Shown piece after piece: positions 17,425-25,223 of a DNA stretch of 64,000 bases (its first letter is position 1; each line of letters starts with the position of its first letter). The stretch comes from Streptomyces puniciscabiei (GTDB lineage Bacteria > Actinomycetota > Actinomycetes > Streptomycetales > Streptomycetaceae): contig NZ_VFNX01000001.1 in assembly GCF_006715785.1 (NCBI RefSeq), positions 3,943,501-4,007,500 of the forward strand. The letters are read 5' to 3'. Both the position numbers and the translations under genes were made by a program. The notes beneath the pieces were generated by a model, which ran no database searches, was not told the origin of the DNA, and saw nothing but the letters and a program-made list of their open reading frames with translations.

Positions 17425-17784
17425 ATGCGGATCGGTGAACTGGCCCGGCGCACCGGCGTGAGCGAGCGGTCGCTGCGCTACTACGAGACCCAGGGGCTGC
17501 TCACCGCCGAGCGCACCCCCGGCGGCCACCGCGACTACCCGGAGTGGGCCGTCGACCGGGTCATCCGCATCCAGGAGCTGTACGCGGCCGGGCTGCACAG
17601 CGAGAAGATCCGGCAGCTGCTGCCCTGTATGCGCGACCGGGACGGCGGCCCCTCCGCGATCGCCACCCCGCGCCTGGTGCGGGACCTGACCGCCGAGCGG
17701 GACCGGATCGACCGCATGATCGCCGATCTGCGCCGCTCCCGGGAGACCCTGGACGAGGTGATCCGCACGGCCCGGGACGCCTGA
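17425..17784 (+). CDS. MerR-family transcriptional regulator
   Basis: 119 residues. The MerR winged-helix starts MRIGELARRTGVSERSLRYYETQGLL and continues into RTPGGHRDYPEWAVDRV, followed by an antiparallel coiled-coil dimerisation helix (ERDRIDRMIADLRRSRETLDEVI). One Cys occurs (LLPCMRD), so no metal-binding loop is evident. The ATG at 17425 has GGAGG shortly upstream. The gene is divergent from the ene-reductase, which is its probable target. Its ligand is likely an electrophile or small aromatic, by analogy only. Confidence 0.92.
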   Translation: MRIGELARRTGVSERSLRYYETQGLLTAERTPGGHRDYPEWAVDRVIRIQELYAAGLHSEKIRQLLPCMRDRDGGPSAIATPRLVRDLTAERDRIDRMIADLRRSRETLDEVIRTARDA

Positions 17785-17910
17785 GCTGCCGTACCCCCGA
17801 ACGCCCCACTCACCAGGAAGCCGTCCTGGCCTCCGTGCGACGGTGGCGATACGCCCCAGCCCGACGTGGCTCACGACCTGCGTGGGCCGCGACGACGTAC
17901 GGAGCCCGCC

Positions 17911-19005
17911 ATGGCCGACCTCCAGGACGACATCCCCACCCCGACCGAGGTCGGCGAGGACGACGGCCTGCCGGACGACCCCTTCCCCACCGAGCCCGCG
18001 TCGCTGCGGCGGGCCCACGCCCTGCTGGCCGTCCACCCGGTGGCCGACGGCTACAACGCGCTGCCGTGGGCCCTGCGCCGGCTGCCCTGGTACGACCTGG
18101 AGCTGGGCGAGGCGGCCATCGACACCGACATACCCCGGCTGCGAGAGGGGCACGTGGGCGCGCTGTTCTGGTCACTGCACCTGCCCGAGGGCCCCGCCGG
18201 CGACCGCGCGACGGCCGCCACCCTGGAACAGCTGGACCAGGCCCGCTCGGTGATCGACGCCCATCCGGAGGGCCTGCGCCTGGTGCGCACCGCCGGGCAG
18301 ATCATCGACGCCCGCAACTGCGGCCGGATCGCCGTGGTGCTGGGCCCCGCCCACGCCACCGCGCTCGACGACTCCCTGGGCATCCTGCGCGTCCTGCACG
18401 GTCTCGGCCTGCGCGTGCTCACGCTCGCGGGCACGGCCTGGGCGGGGGAGCGGGGCCTGACCCGGTTCGGCGAGGAGGTGGTGCGCGAGATGAACCGGCT
18501 CGGGGTGGTCGCCGATGTCTCCGGTGCCTCGCGGGCCACCGCCGAACGCGCCCTCGCGCTGTCCAAGACCCCGGTGCTGTGCACCCGCTCCGCCGCCGGC
18601 GCCCTGCGCCCGCACCCGGCCAACCTGCCCGACGAGCTGCTCACCGCACTGGGCGCGGCGAAGGGCCTGTGCCTGGTGCCGCTGACCGCCGAGCAGACCG
18701 GGCCGACGGTCCAGGACGTCGCCGACCACCTGGACCACGTCCGCGACATGGCCGGCCCGGAGTGCGTGGGCCTGTCCGGCGCCTACGACTCCGGTGCCGA
18801 CCACCCCCGCGACCTCGCCGACGCCTCCCGCTACCCCCGCCTGATCGCCGAACTCCTCCGGCGCGACTGGTCCGAGACCGAGCTGGCCCAGCTGACCTGG
18901 GGCAACGTCCAACGGGTGCTGCGCAGCGCGGACTTCACGGCGAGGGCGGCACAGCACCGCCGGGAGGTGTCGAACCCGAAGATCGGGGAGCTGGACGCCC
19001 CCTGA
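17911..19005 (+). CDS. M19 dipeptidase paralogue lacking all metal ligands (putative pseudoenzyme)
   Basis: 364 residues, full length and in frame, aligning along its whole length with the dipeptidase at 15062 ([17 protein letters not shown] and LAQLTWGNVQRVL are shared). Every expected metal ligand is replaced: DGHND reads DGYNA, GAEGG reads GPAHA, LSHVA reads VSGAS, FSHSS reads CTRSA, and GGDYDG reads SGAYDS. Hydrolysis of the family type is therefore unlikely. There is an acidic/Pro-rich N-terminal extension. The start ATG has GGAG six bases upstream. It is not a decayed gene, since the frame and codon use are normal. A regulatory, binding or changed catalytic role is open. Confidence 0.88.
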   Translation: MADLQDDIPTPTEVGEDDGLPDDPFPTEPASLRRAHALLAVHPVADGYNALPWALRRLPWYDLELGEAAIDTDIPRLREGHVGALFWSLHLPEGPAGDRATAATLEQLDQARSVIDAHPEGLRLVRTAGQIIDARNCGRIAVVLGPAHATALDDSLGILRVLHGLGLRVLTLAGTAWAGERGLTRFGEEVVREMNRLGVVADVSGASRATAERALALSKTPVLCTRSAAGALRPHPANLPDELLTALGAAKGLCLVPLTAEQTGPTVQDVADHLDHVRDMAGPECVGLSGAYDSGADHPRDLADASRYPRLIAELLRRDWSETELAQLTWGNVQRVLRSADFTARAAQHRREVSNPKIGELDAP

Positions 19006-19013
19006 TCAGGGCG

Positions 19014-19406
19014 TCACGGATGATCGATCCGGCACAGGCAGAACGGATGCCCGGCCGGGTCGGCGTAGACCTGGAAGTCCTTCTTCTCCCGGTCCTCCAG
19101 ATCCAGCGGGCGGGCGCCCAGCGCCAGCACCCGCTCATGGGCCGCGTCGACCTCCGCCCAGGTCCGGCCGGCGTCGAAGTCGAGATGGAACTGCTGGCCG
19201 TTCACGTCCGCGCGCGGCCACTCGGGCGCGGTGTACCCCTCGGCCCGCTGGAAGGCCAGCCGCGGCCCGTCCGGCACCTTCAGGACGACCCAGTCGTCGT
19301 CCTCGGCGTCCGGGGTGCCCCCGGCCACCGCCGCGTAGAAGGCGGCCAGTGCGTGCGGATCGGGACAGTCGAGCACGACGGAACGGAGACGGGCGACGGA
19401 CGCCAT
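19014..19406 (-). CDS. VOC/glyoxalase-like protein (copy 1)
   Basis: 130 residues of the vicinal-oxygen-chelate superfamily, glyoxalase_6-like: VVLDCPDPHALAAFYAAVAGG near the start and VYADPAGHPFCLC at the end. The start is supported by GAGGAGG before the ATG. The family includes metal-dependent isomerases and drug-binding proteins; the substrate is unknown. It sits 33 bases downstream of a similar gene and was probably made by tandem duplication. Confidence 0.85.
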   Translation of the reverse strand: MASVARLRSVVLDCPDPHALAAFYAAVAGGTPDAEDDDWVVLKVPDGPRLAFQRAEGYTAPEWPRADVNGQQFHLDFDAGRTWAEVDAAHERVLALGARPLDLEDREKKDFQVYADPAGHPFCLCRIDHP

Positions 19407-19439
19407 GGGATCCTCCTCGATGTCAGCAGGCGCACCGGC

Positions 19440-19799
19440 TCAGCAGGCGCACAGACAGAACGGGTGCCCCGCGGGGTCGGCGTACACACGGAAGGTCCGC
19501 TCGCGGTCCCCGGCGTCCAGCGGCCGCGCCCCCAGTTCCAGCACCCCCTTCTCCGCCGCGTCGAGGTCCTGCACCACCAGGTCCAGATGGAACTGCTGCG
19601 AGGCGTCCGGCGCGGGCCACTTCGGCGGCACGAACCCCGGCGCCTGCTGGAAGGCCAGCGCCGGCCCGCCGGGCACCTTCAGGTCCACCCACTCGCCGTC
19701 CCCCTCCACCGTGCCGCCCAGCACTCCGGCGTAGAAGCCGGCCAGCGCACGGGGATCGGGACAGTCCACCACCACGACACCGAGCTCGGCGAGAGCCAT
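19440..19799 (-). CDS. VOC/glyoxalase-like protein (copy 2)
   Basis: 119 residues, similar to the protein at 19014 from end to end (VVVDCPDPRALAGFYAGVLGG, QQFHLDL, VYADPAGHPFCLC). It has a strong AAGGAGG site before the ATG at 19799 and is first in the two-gene unit. It is divergent from a CGNR regulator across a 95-bp region with two nested inverted repeats, so the CGNR protein is a candidate controller. Substrate unknown. Confidence 0.85.
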   Translation of the reverse strand: MALAELGVVVVDCPDPRALAGFYAGVLGGTVEGDGEWVDLKVPGGPALAFQQAPGFVPPKWPAPDASQQFHLDLVVQDLDAAEKGVLELGARPLDAGDRERTFRVYADPAGHPFCLCAC

Positions 19800-19825
19800 G
19801 ACTACCTCCTTGGGTCACGGGCAGA

Positions 19826-19887
19826 GTTACCCGTAGAGCCGGGTAACCGGTAACGGTTACTGCATGCTCCCGTATTGGGGGTAACGT
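19826..19887. promoter_or_regulatory. Nested inverted repeats and promoter between VOC and CGNR genes
   Basis: GTTACCC (19826-19832) pairs with GGGTAAC (19841-19847). GTAACC (19843-19848) pairs with GGTTAC (19855-19860), with GGTAAC between them. They overlap a probable rightward promoter, TTACTG (19857-19862), 19 bases, TAACGT (19882-19887). The CGNR ATG lies seven bases after the -10, so that message would be leaderless. Confidence 0.6.
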
Positions 19888-19894
19888 CGCAACC

Positions 19895-20404
19895 ATGAAT
19901 GAGAGATCGGCCGCCCCCGGAGCCCTGGCGCTGATCGAGTCCCTGGTCAACACGCTTTCGGACATCCGGACCGGCGCCGACACGCTGGACACCGAGGAGG
20001 GCAGGGGGCGCTTCGGGGTCACCGAGGACACGGTGGAGGAGGCGCGGGAACTGCGGGAGTCGCTGCGGGCGGCGCTGCTCGCGCACGCCGGGCATCCGCC
20101 GCACCGCGAGGTGACCCAGCTCGGCGAGCTGCTCTCCCGCGCGCCCCTGTACGTCGCCGTGGACGCGCGCGACGGCTCCGCGGCCCTCGCCCCGGCCCCG
20201 GACGCGCCGCTGCTCTCCCGTGTCGCCGCCGCCGTCGCCGAGGGACTGATGCAGGGAACCTGGATGCGGCTGAAGGCCTGCGAGGCCCCCGACTGCCACT
20301 GGGCCTACTACGACCGCAGCCCGGCCGGACGCGGCCGCTGGTGCTCCATGCAGGTGTGCGGGGCACGGGCGAAGATGCGCCGCTACCGGGCCAAAGAGGG
20401 GTAG
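19895..20404 (+). CDS. CGNR zinc-finger (ABATE-domain) regulator
   Basis: 169 residues. The N-terminal ABATE-like domain starts ALALIESLVNTLSDIRTG. The C-terminal CGNR zinc finger reads CEAPDCHWAYYDRSPAGRGR then WCSMQVCGARAKMRRYR, giving two Cys pairs for zinc and a basic tail. The family is predicted to be transcription factors acting on an adjacent gene. The ATG at 19895 is likely the first transcribed base or close to it. A 17-bp-stem terminator follows. Confidence 0.88.
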   Translation: MNERSAAPGALALIESLVNTLSDIRTGADTLDTEEGRGRFGVTEDTVEEARELRESLRAALLAHAGHPPHREVTQLGELLSRAPLYVAVDARDGSAALAPAPDAPLLSRVAAAVAEGLMQGTWMRLKACEAPDCHWAYYDRSPAGRGRWCSMQVCGARAKMRRYRAKEG

Positions 20405-20457
20405 CACACAGGCAGTTCACCGGCCACGTATGTGTCCGGTGGTGCAGAATACGGAAA

Positions 20458-20498
20458 GACGCCGGTTCGGCCGACTGAGCCTCGGCCGAACCGGCGTC
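20458..20498. terminator. 17-bp perfect hairpin between CGNR gene and ugd
   Basis: GACGCCGGTTCGGCCGA (20458-20474) pairs perfectly with 20482-20498 around CTGAGCC. It is shared by convergent genes. Confidence 0.9.
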
Positions 20499-20509
20499 AC
20501 CCGCCTGCT

Positions 20510-21853
20510 CTATGCGGTCGGGCGGCCCATCGCCCGGTACGTCCAGCCCGCCCGGCGCCACAGCTCCGGGTCGAGGGCGTTGCGGCCGTCCAGGATCAGC
20601 CGGGCCGCTGCGACCTCGCCGAGGGCCGCCGGGTCCAGCTCGCGGAACTCCCGCCACTCGGTGAGGTGCAGGACGACGTCGGCGCTCCGCACGGCCTCCA
20701 GCGCGGAACCGGCGTAGCCCAGGGTGGGGAAGACCTTGCGGGCGTTGTCCATGCCCTTCGGGTCGTACACGGTGACCTGGCCGCCCTGGAGGTGGATCTG
20801 GCCGGCCACGTTCAGCGCGGGCGAGTCGCGCACGTCGTCCGAGTCGGGCTTGAACGTGGCGCCGAGCACCGCGACCCGCTTGCCGAGGAAGGAGCCGCCG
20901 CCGAGCGCCTCCCGGGTCATCTCCACCATCTGGCCGCGCCGGCGCATGTTGATGGAGTCGATCTCCCGCAGGAACGTCAGCGCCTGGTCCGCGCCCAGCT
21001 CACCGGCGCGCGCCATGAACGCCCGGATGTCCTTCGGCAGACAGCCGCCGCCGAAGCCGATCCCGGCGCGCAGGAACTTCGACCCGATCCGGTCGTCGTA
21101 CCCGATGGCCTCCGCCAGCCTCGCCACGTCACCGCCCGCCGCCTCGCACACCTCCGCCATCGCGTTGATGAAGGAGATCTTGGTGGCGAGGAAGGAGTTC
21201 GCGGCCGTCTTCACCAGCTCGGCGGTCGGGAAGTCGGTCACGACGAACGGCGTGCCCTCACCGATCGGCGTCGCGTACACCTCCCGCAGCAGCTTCTCGG
21301 CCCGCTCGCTGCGCACACCGGCCACGATCCGGTCCGGGTGCAGGGTGTCCTGGACGGCGAAGCCCTCGCGCAGGAACTCCGGGTTCCAGGCCAGCTCGGC
21401 GTCCTCGCCCGCCGGGGCGTGCTCGGCCAGATAGCCGGCCAGCCGGTCGGCCGAGCCCACCGGCACCGTCGACTTGCCGACGACCAGGGCCGGACCGTGC
21501 AGATGCGGGGCGAGAGAGGAGATGGCGGAGTCCACGTACGACATGTCGGCCGCGTACTCCCCGTGCCGCTGCGGGGTGTTGACGCACACGAAGTGCACGT
21601 CGCCGTACGCCCCGACCTCGGCCCAGTCGGTGGTGAACCGCAGCCGCCCGGTGGACCCCTCGAAACCGGCGACGTGCCGCCGCAGCAGCTCCTCCAGACC
21701 CGGCTCGTACATGGGCGTCTCGCCGCGCTCCAGCATGGCGATCTTCTCGGGTACGACATCGAGTCCCAGCACCTCGAAGCCGAGCTCGGCCATGGCCGCG
21801 GCGTGCGTGGCGCCGAGGTAGCCGGTGCCGATCACGGTGATCTTCAGGCTCAT
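20510..21853 (-). CDS. UDP-glucose 6-dehydrogenase
   Basis: 447 residues. The N-terminal Rossmann motif is ITVIGTGYLGATHA. The UDP-binding/central region includes GKSTVPVGS and NPEFLREG. The catalytic Cys is in GFGGGCLPKD, and the C-terminal domain has GATFKPDSDDVRDSPAL. It oxidises UDP-glucose to UDP-glucuronate with NAD+, feeding envelope polysaccharides. It is monocistronic, facing the CGNR gene with a shared terminator. The envelope genes from 23.8 kb onward are natural consumers of its product, which is inference. Confidence 0.94.
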   Translation of the reverse strand: MSLKITVIGTGYLGATHAAAMAELGFEVLGLDVVPEKIAMLERGETPMYEPGLEELLRRHVAGFEGSTGRLRFTTDWAEVGAYGDVHFVCVNTPQRHGEYAADMSYVDSAISSLAPHLHGPALVVGKSTVPVGSADRLAGYLAEHAPAGEDAELAWNPEFLREGFAVQDTLHPDRIVAGVRSERAEKLLREVYATPIGEGTPFVVTDFPTAELVKTAANSFLATKISFINAMAEVCEAAGGDVARLAEAIGYDDRIGSKFLRAGIGFGGGCLPKDIRAFMARAGELGADQALTFLREIDSINMRRRGQMVEMTREALGGGSFLGKRVAVLGATFKPDSDDVRDSPALNVAGQIHLQGGQVTVYDPKGMDNARKVFPTLGYAGSALEAVRSADVVLHLTEWREFRELDPAALGEVAAARLILDGRNALDPELWRRAGWTYRAMGRPTA

Positions 21854-22034
21854 GGATGCGCTCCAGCTCGGGTACGTCGGTGATGCGGCCCCTGAGCATA
21901 GTCGGGCCCCTCGCCGGGCAATTTCCCCGCTGTCGTGTAGCTCACGTAGGCGTCCTCCGGGCGGCCCTCTAAAATTTGAGTTACTTAACGGTAATTAGCG
22001 TCAGTATCACTGCGTCTTTGGAGCGTGAGAGACC
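21854..22034. promoter_or_regulatory. AT-rich divergent promoter region of ugd and the acyl-CoA dehydrogenase
   Basis: Bases 21969-22016 are unusually AT-rich for this genome. They include TTGAGT (21976-21981) and TTACTTAACGGTAA, with TTAC/GTAA arms (21981-21994). They probably hold the acyl-CoA dehydrogenase promoter and an operator, but I cannot place a convincing -10. Confidence 0.4.
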
Positions 22035-23192
22035 GTGGCCGGATCGGCTGACTTCGACCTGTACCGCCCGTCCGAGGAGCACGACATGCTCCGGGACGCC
22101 GTCCGCTCCCTGGTCGAGGCGAAGATCGCGCCGTACGCCGCCGCGGTGGACGAGGAGGCCCGCTTCCCGCAGGAGGCCCTCGACGCCCTGGTGGCCAACG
22201 ACCTGCACGCGGTGCACGTCCCCGAGGAGTACGGCGGCGCCGGCGCCGACGCGCTCGCCACGGTCATCGTGATCGAGGAGGTCGCCCGCGCCTGCGTCTC
22301 CTCCTCCCTCATCCCCGCCGTCAACAAGCTCGGCTCCCTCCCGGTGATCCTCTCCGGCGGCGAGGAGCTGAAGAAGAAGTACCTGACCCCGCTCGCCAAG
22401 GGCGACGCGATGTTCTCGTACTGCCTCTCCGAGCCGGAGGCGGGCTCGGACGCGGCCGGCATGAAGACCAAGGCGGTCCGCGACGGCGACTTCTGGATCC
22501 TCAACGGCGTGAAGCGCTGGATCACCAACGCGGGCGTCTCCGAGTACTACACGGTGATGGCCGTGACCGACCCCGCCAAGCGCTCGAAGGGCATCTCGGC
22601 GTTCGTCGTCGAGAAGTCGGACGAGGGCGTCTCCTTCGGCGCCCCGGAGAAGAAGCTCGGCATCAAGGGCTCGCCCACCCGCGAGGTCTACTTCGACAAC
22701 GTCCGCATCCCCGCCGACCGCATGATCGGCGAGGAGGGCACGGGCTTCATGACCGCCATGAAGACCCTGGACCACACCCGCATCACCATCGCCGCCCAGG
22801 CCCTCGGCTGCGCCCAGGGCGCCTTCGACTACGCCAAGGGCTACGTCCAGGAGCGCAAGCAGTTCGGCAAGCCCATCGCCGACTTCCAGGGCATCCAGTT
22901 CATGCTCGCCGACATGTCGATGAAGATCTCGGCGGCCCGCGCCCTCACCTACCAGGCCGCTGCCGCCTCCGAGCGCGGCGATGCCGACCTCACCTACCTG
23001 GGCGCCGCCGCCAAGTGCTTCGCCTCGGACGTCGCGATGGAGGTCACCACCGACGCCGTCCAGCTCCTCGGCGGCTACGGCTACACCCGCGACTACCCGG
23101 TGGAGCGCATGATGCGCGACGCCAAGATCACGCAGATTTATGAGGGCACCAACCAGGTCCAGCGGATCGTCATGGCCCGCAACCTGCCGTAA
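22035..23192 (+). CDS. Acyl-CoA dehydrogenase (FadE25 type)
   Basis: 385 residues with all three ACAD domains. The FAD/substrate motifs are YCLSEPEAGSDAAGMKT and WITNAGVSEYYTVMAVTD. The C-terminal GYGYTRDYPVERMMRDAKI and IYEGTNQVQR supply the catalytic Glu. It oxidises acyl-CoA to enoyl-CoA, passing electrons to ETF. The GTG at 22035 is the best start. The adjacency to purE/purK-type neighbours and LCP genes parallels mycobacterial fadE25 (Rv3274c). It is followed at once by a strong terminator, so it is monocistronic. Confidence 0.94.
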   Translation: MAGSADFDLYRPSEEHDMLRDAVRSLVEAKIAPYAAAVDEEARFPQEALDALVANDLHAVHVPEEYGGAGADALATVIVIEEVARACVSSSLIPAVNKLGSLPVILSGGEELKKKYLTPLAKGDAMFSYCLSEPEAGSDAAGMKTKAVRDGDFWILNGVKRWITNAGVSEYYTVMAVTDPAKRSKGISAFVVEKSDEGVSFGAPEKKLGIKGSPTREVYFDNVRIPADRMIGEEGTGFMTAMKTLDHTRITIAAQALGCAQGAFDYAKGYVQERKQFGKPIADFQGIQFMLADMSMKISAARALTYQAAAASERGDADLTYLGAAAKCFASDVAMEVTTDAVQLLGGYGYTRDYPVERMMRDAKITQIYEGTNQVQRIVMARNLP

Positions 23193-23216
23193 CGGCACGG
23201 GACTTCGGATCTCTTC

Positions 23217-23242
23217 GGAAGGCGCCCTCCGGGGCGCCTTCC
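23217..23242 (+). terminator. Terminator after acyl-CoA dehydrogenase
   Basis: GGAAGGCGCCC (23217-23227) pairs with GGGCGCCTTCC (23232-23242) around TCCG, 25 bases after the stop. Confidence 0.85.
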
Positions 23243-23353
23243 GGCTGTTGGGCCGCACGTGACGACCGGTCGGTCACATGCGGGCCGGGTCCGGCCGACG
23301 TAGGACGGAAGCACACGGGGTCCGCCCCGGGCCCCCGCCTCCCAGGAGGAGCC

Positions 23354-23716
23354 ATGACCCAGCCGGGAACGATGACGCCGATGACCCAGCAGATGCAGGA
23401 CTGCGTCAATGCCTGCATGGCCGCGCACACCGTGTGCGAGGAGACCATGAGCTCCTGCATGCAGATGGGCGGCCAGGCCCAGATGCAGATCATGCGCGCG
23501 CTCATGGACTGCTCCGAGACGACCCGTATGTGCGCCGACATGATGATGCGCCGCTCGCCCATGTCGGGCGACATGTGCGCGATGTGCGCCAAGGCGTGCG
23601 AGATGTGCGCCGAGGCGTGTATGGCGATGCCGGACGATCCGCAGATGATGCGCTGTGCGGAGGCGTGTCGCCGCGCGGCGGAGATGTGCCGCGCCATGGC
23701 GGGCGCCAAGATGTGA
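23354..23716 (+). CDS. Cys/Met-rich four-helix-bundle copper-storage-type protein (DUF326)
   Basis: 120 residues with 14 cysteines at positions 17, 21, 28, 35, 53, 60, 75, 78, 82, 85, 89, 101, 105 and 112, plus about 20 methionines. The Cys are mostly spaced CxxxC or CxxC along helices, the arrangement of Csp proteins that fill the inside of a four-helix bundle with Cu(I). There is no signal peptide, so it resembles the cytosolic Csp3 group. The start is the ATG after AGGAGG. It is monocistronic between two terminators. Copper storage or detoxification is inferred from the family. Confidence 0.88.
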   Translation: MTQPGTMTPMTQQMQDCVNACMAAHTVCEETMSSCMQMGGQAQMQIMRALMDCSETTRMCADMMMRRSPMSGDMCAMCAKACEMCAEACMAMPDDPQMMRCAEACRRAAEMCRAMAGAKM

Positions 23717-23730
23717 GGCCCGCCTGAACG

Positions 23731-23766
23731 CGGAGCGAGGGCACCCGGACGGGTGCCCTCGCTCCG
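23731..23766. terminator. 16-bp perfect hairpin between convergent genes
   Basis: CGGAGCGAGGGCACCC (23731-23746) pairs perfectly with 23751-23766 around GGAC. It serves the copper-storage gene and the first LCP gene. Confidence 0.9.
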
Positions 23767-23778
23767 GCGTGTGGCCGC

Positions 23779-25104
23779 TCAGTTGCCGGAGACGGTGACC
23801 TTCTGGTCGTTGTTCAGCTCGTCCACCAGCGTCTTCACCTTCGCCTTGTCCCAGACGAGGTTGCCGCCGACGGAGCCGGAGATCGGCATGTTCAGGGAGG
23901 TGCCGTCACCGCCCTGGACGCCCTTCATCGCCCAGAACATCGAGCCCAGGTCCCACAGGGACATGTCCTTGTCGACGATCAGGGAGTCCAGGCCCGCGCC
24001 CATCACCGGGTAGAACTTGAAGGGGTTGAGGACCGTCGACGGGGTGGCCACCTGGTGGGCCAGGGCCGACAGGAACTTCTGCTGGTTCTTGGTGCGCTGC
24101 AGGTCGGAGGCCGCGAACGCGTGCCGGGTGCGGACGAAGGCGAGGGCCTGCGCGCCGTTCAGCGTCTGCTTGCCCGCCTTGAAGTCGGCGCCCGAGTACG
24201 AGTCCTTGAAAGCCTTGTCGATGTTGATCTCGACCCCGCCGACCGCGTCCACGATGTTCGCGAAGCCCTGGAAGCCGATCTCCACGTAGTGGTCGATGTG
24301 CAGACCCGTGTTGGCCTCGATCGTGCGGACCAGGAGGGTCGGGCCGTCCTCGGCGTAGGTCGCGTTGAGCTTCTCCTGCCGGCCCGTGGCCGGGTAGAGC
24401 TTCCCGGACGACCCCCTGAAGGACGGCACGGTCACGTTCGAGTCGCGCGGCAGCGAGATCAGCGTGTCGCCGTTGCCGCCGACGTGCAGGATCATCATCG
24501 AGTCCGTGCGCTTGCCCTGGGCGGAGCCCGTGTGCAGCTTCTTCTCGTCCGCCTTGGACATGCCCTCACGGCTGTCGGAGCCGACGATCAGGTAGTTCGT
24601 GCCGGCGCCCGACGCCGGCCGGTCGATGACCTTGGACAGGTCGACCTCGCGGCGCAGCTTGGAGTCGGCCCAGAAGTAGGTCGCGACGGACGTGACGACC
24701 AGCACGGTGGCCAGGGTGATCACGGTCCACTTGATCCGGCGCCGCCAGTTCGGGCGCGGCCGGTACCGGTCGAGCTCCGGGTCCGGGTCGTTGTCGTTGG
24801 GCACGAAGCCGGCGCCGCCGCGCCGCCCGCCGCCGTACACCTGCCCGGTGTTGTAGCCGCTGTCGTAACCGGCGCCGTCGTCGTATCCCTGGCCGTCGAC
24901 GTACGACGGCTGCTGCGGGACGCCGGCCCCGTACGGCGGCGCCGCCGGGCCGGGGTCGCCGTAGGAGCGCTGCCCGGGCGGTACCGCCGGGCCACGCCGC
25001 ACCTGACGCATCACGCGGGCGTTCTCCGGCTGTGCGCCGGCACTGCCGCGTCCGTAGCGCGGGCCGCGGTTGTCGTCGGACCATCCCTCGGGCCAGTCAT
25101 TCAT
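23779..25104 (-). CDS. LytR-CpsA-Psr (LCP) wall-polymer ligase 1
   Basis: 441 residues. A long Gly/Tyr/Pro-rich cytoplasmic N-terminus (about 115 residues) precedes one membrane helix (WTVITLATVLVVTSVATYFW). The LCP domain follows: NYLIVGSDSREG, RTDSMMILHVGG, SLPRDSNVTVP and ALAFVRTRHAFAASDLQRTKNQQ. LCP enzymes transfer lipid-linked glycopolymers to peptidoglycan or other acceptors outside the membrane. It has no LytR_C tail, unlike three of the other LCP proteins here. The start is the ATG at 25104. Confidence 0.93.
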   Translation of the reverse strand: MNDWPEGWSDDNRGPRYGRGSAGAQPENARVMRQVRRGPAVPPGQRSYGDPGPAAPPYGAGVPQQPSYVDGQGYDDGAGYDSGYNTGQVYGGGRRGGAGFVPNDNDPDPELDRYRPRPNWRRRIKWTVITLATVLVVTSVATYFWADSKLRREVDLSKVIDRPASGAGTNYLIVGSDSREGMSKADEKKLHTGSAQGKRTDSMMILHVGGNGDTLISLPRDSNVTVPSFRGSSGKLYPATGRQEKLNATYAEDGPTLLVRTIEANTGLHIDHYVEIGFQGFANIVDAVGGVEINIDKAFKDSYSGADFKAGKQTLNGAQALAFVRTRHAFAASDLQRTKNQQKFLSALAHQVATPSTVLNPFKFYPVMGAGLDSLIVDKDMSLWDLGSMFWAMKGVQGGDGTSLNMPISGSVGGNLVWDKAKVKTLVDELNNDQKVTVSGN

Positions 25105-25223
25105 GCGCCCCAGTGTGCAGGGCGTCGGTGTGAGGCTTACAAGGGCTGTCGGAAAATAACAGCGGCGCTGTTGCGAAGCCGACACAAATTCCGCGATTGT
25201 CGCTTCGGCATAAGGTGGAGGGC

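Noticed and set aside
15133..17784. Long plus-strand frame joining the dipeptidase region to the MerR gene
   Set aside because: Only its last 119 codons, from ATG 17425, form a real protein (MerR). The rest is out-of-frame shadow of the dipeptidase and antisense to the ene-reductase.
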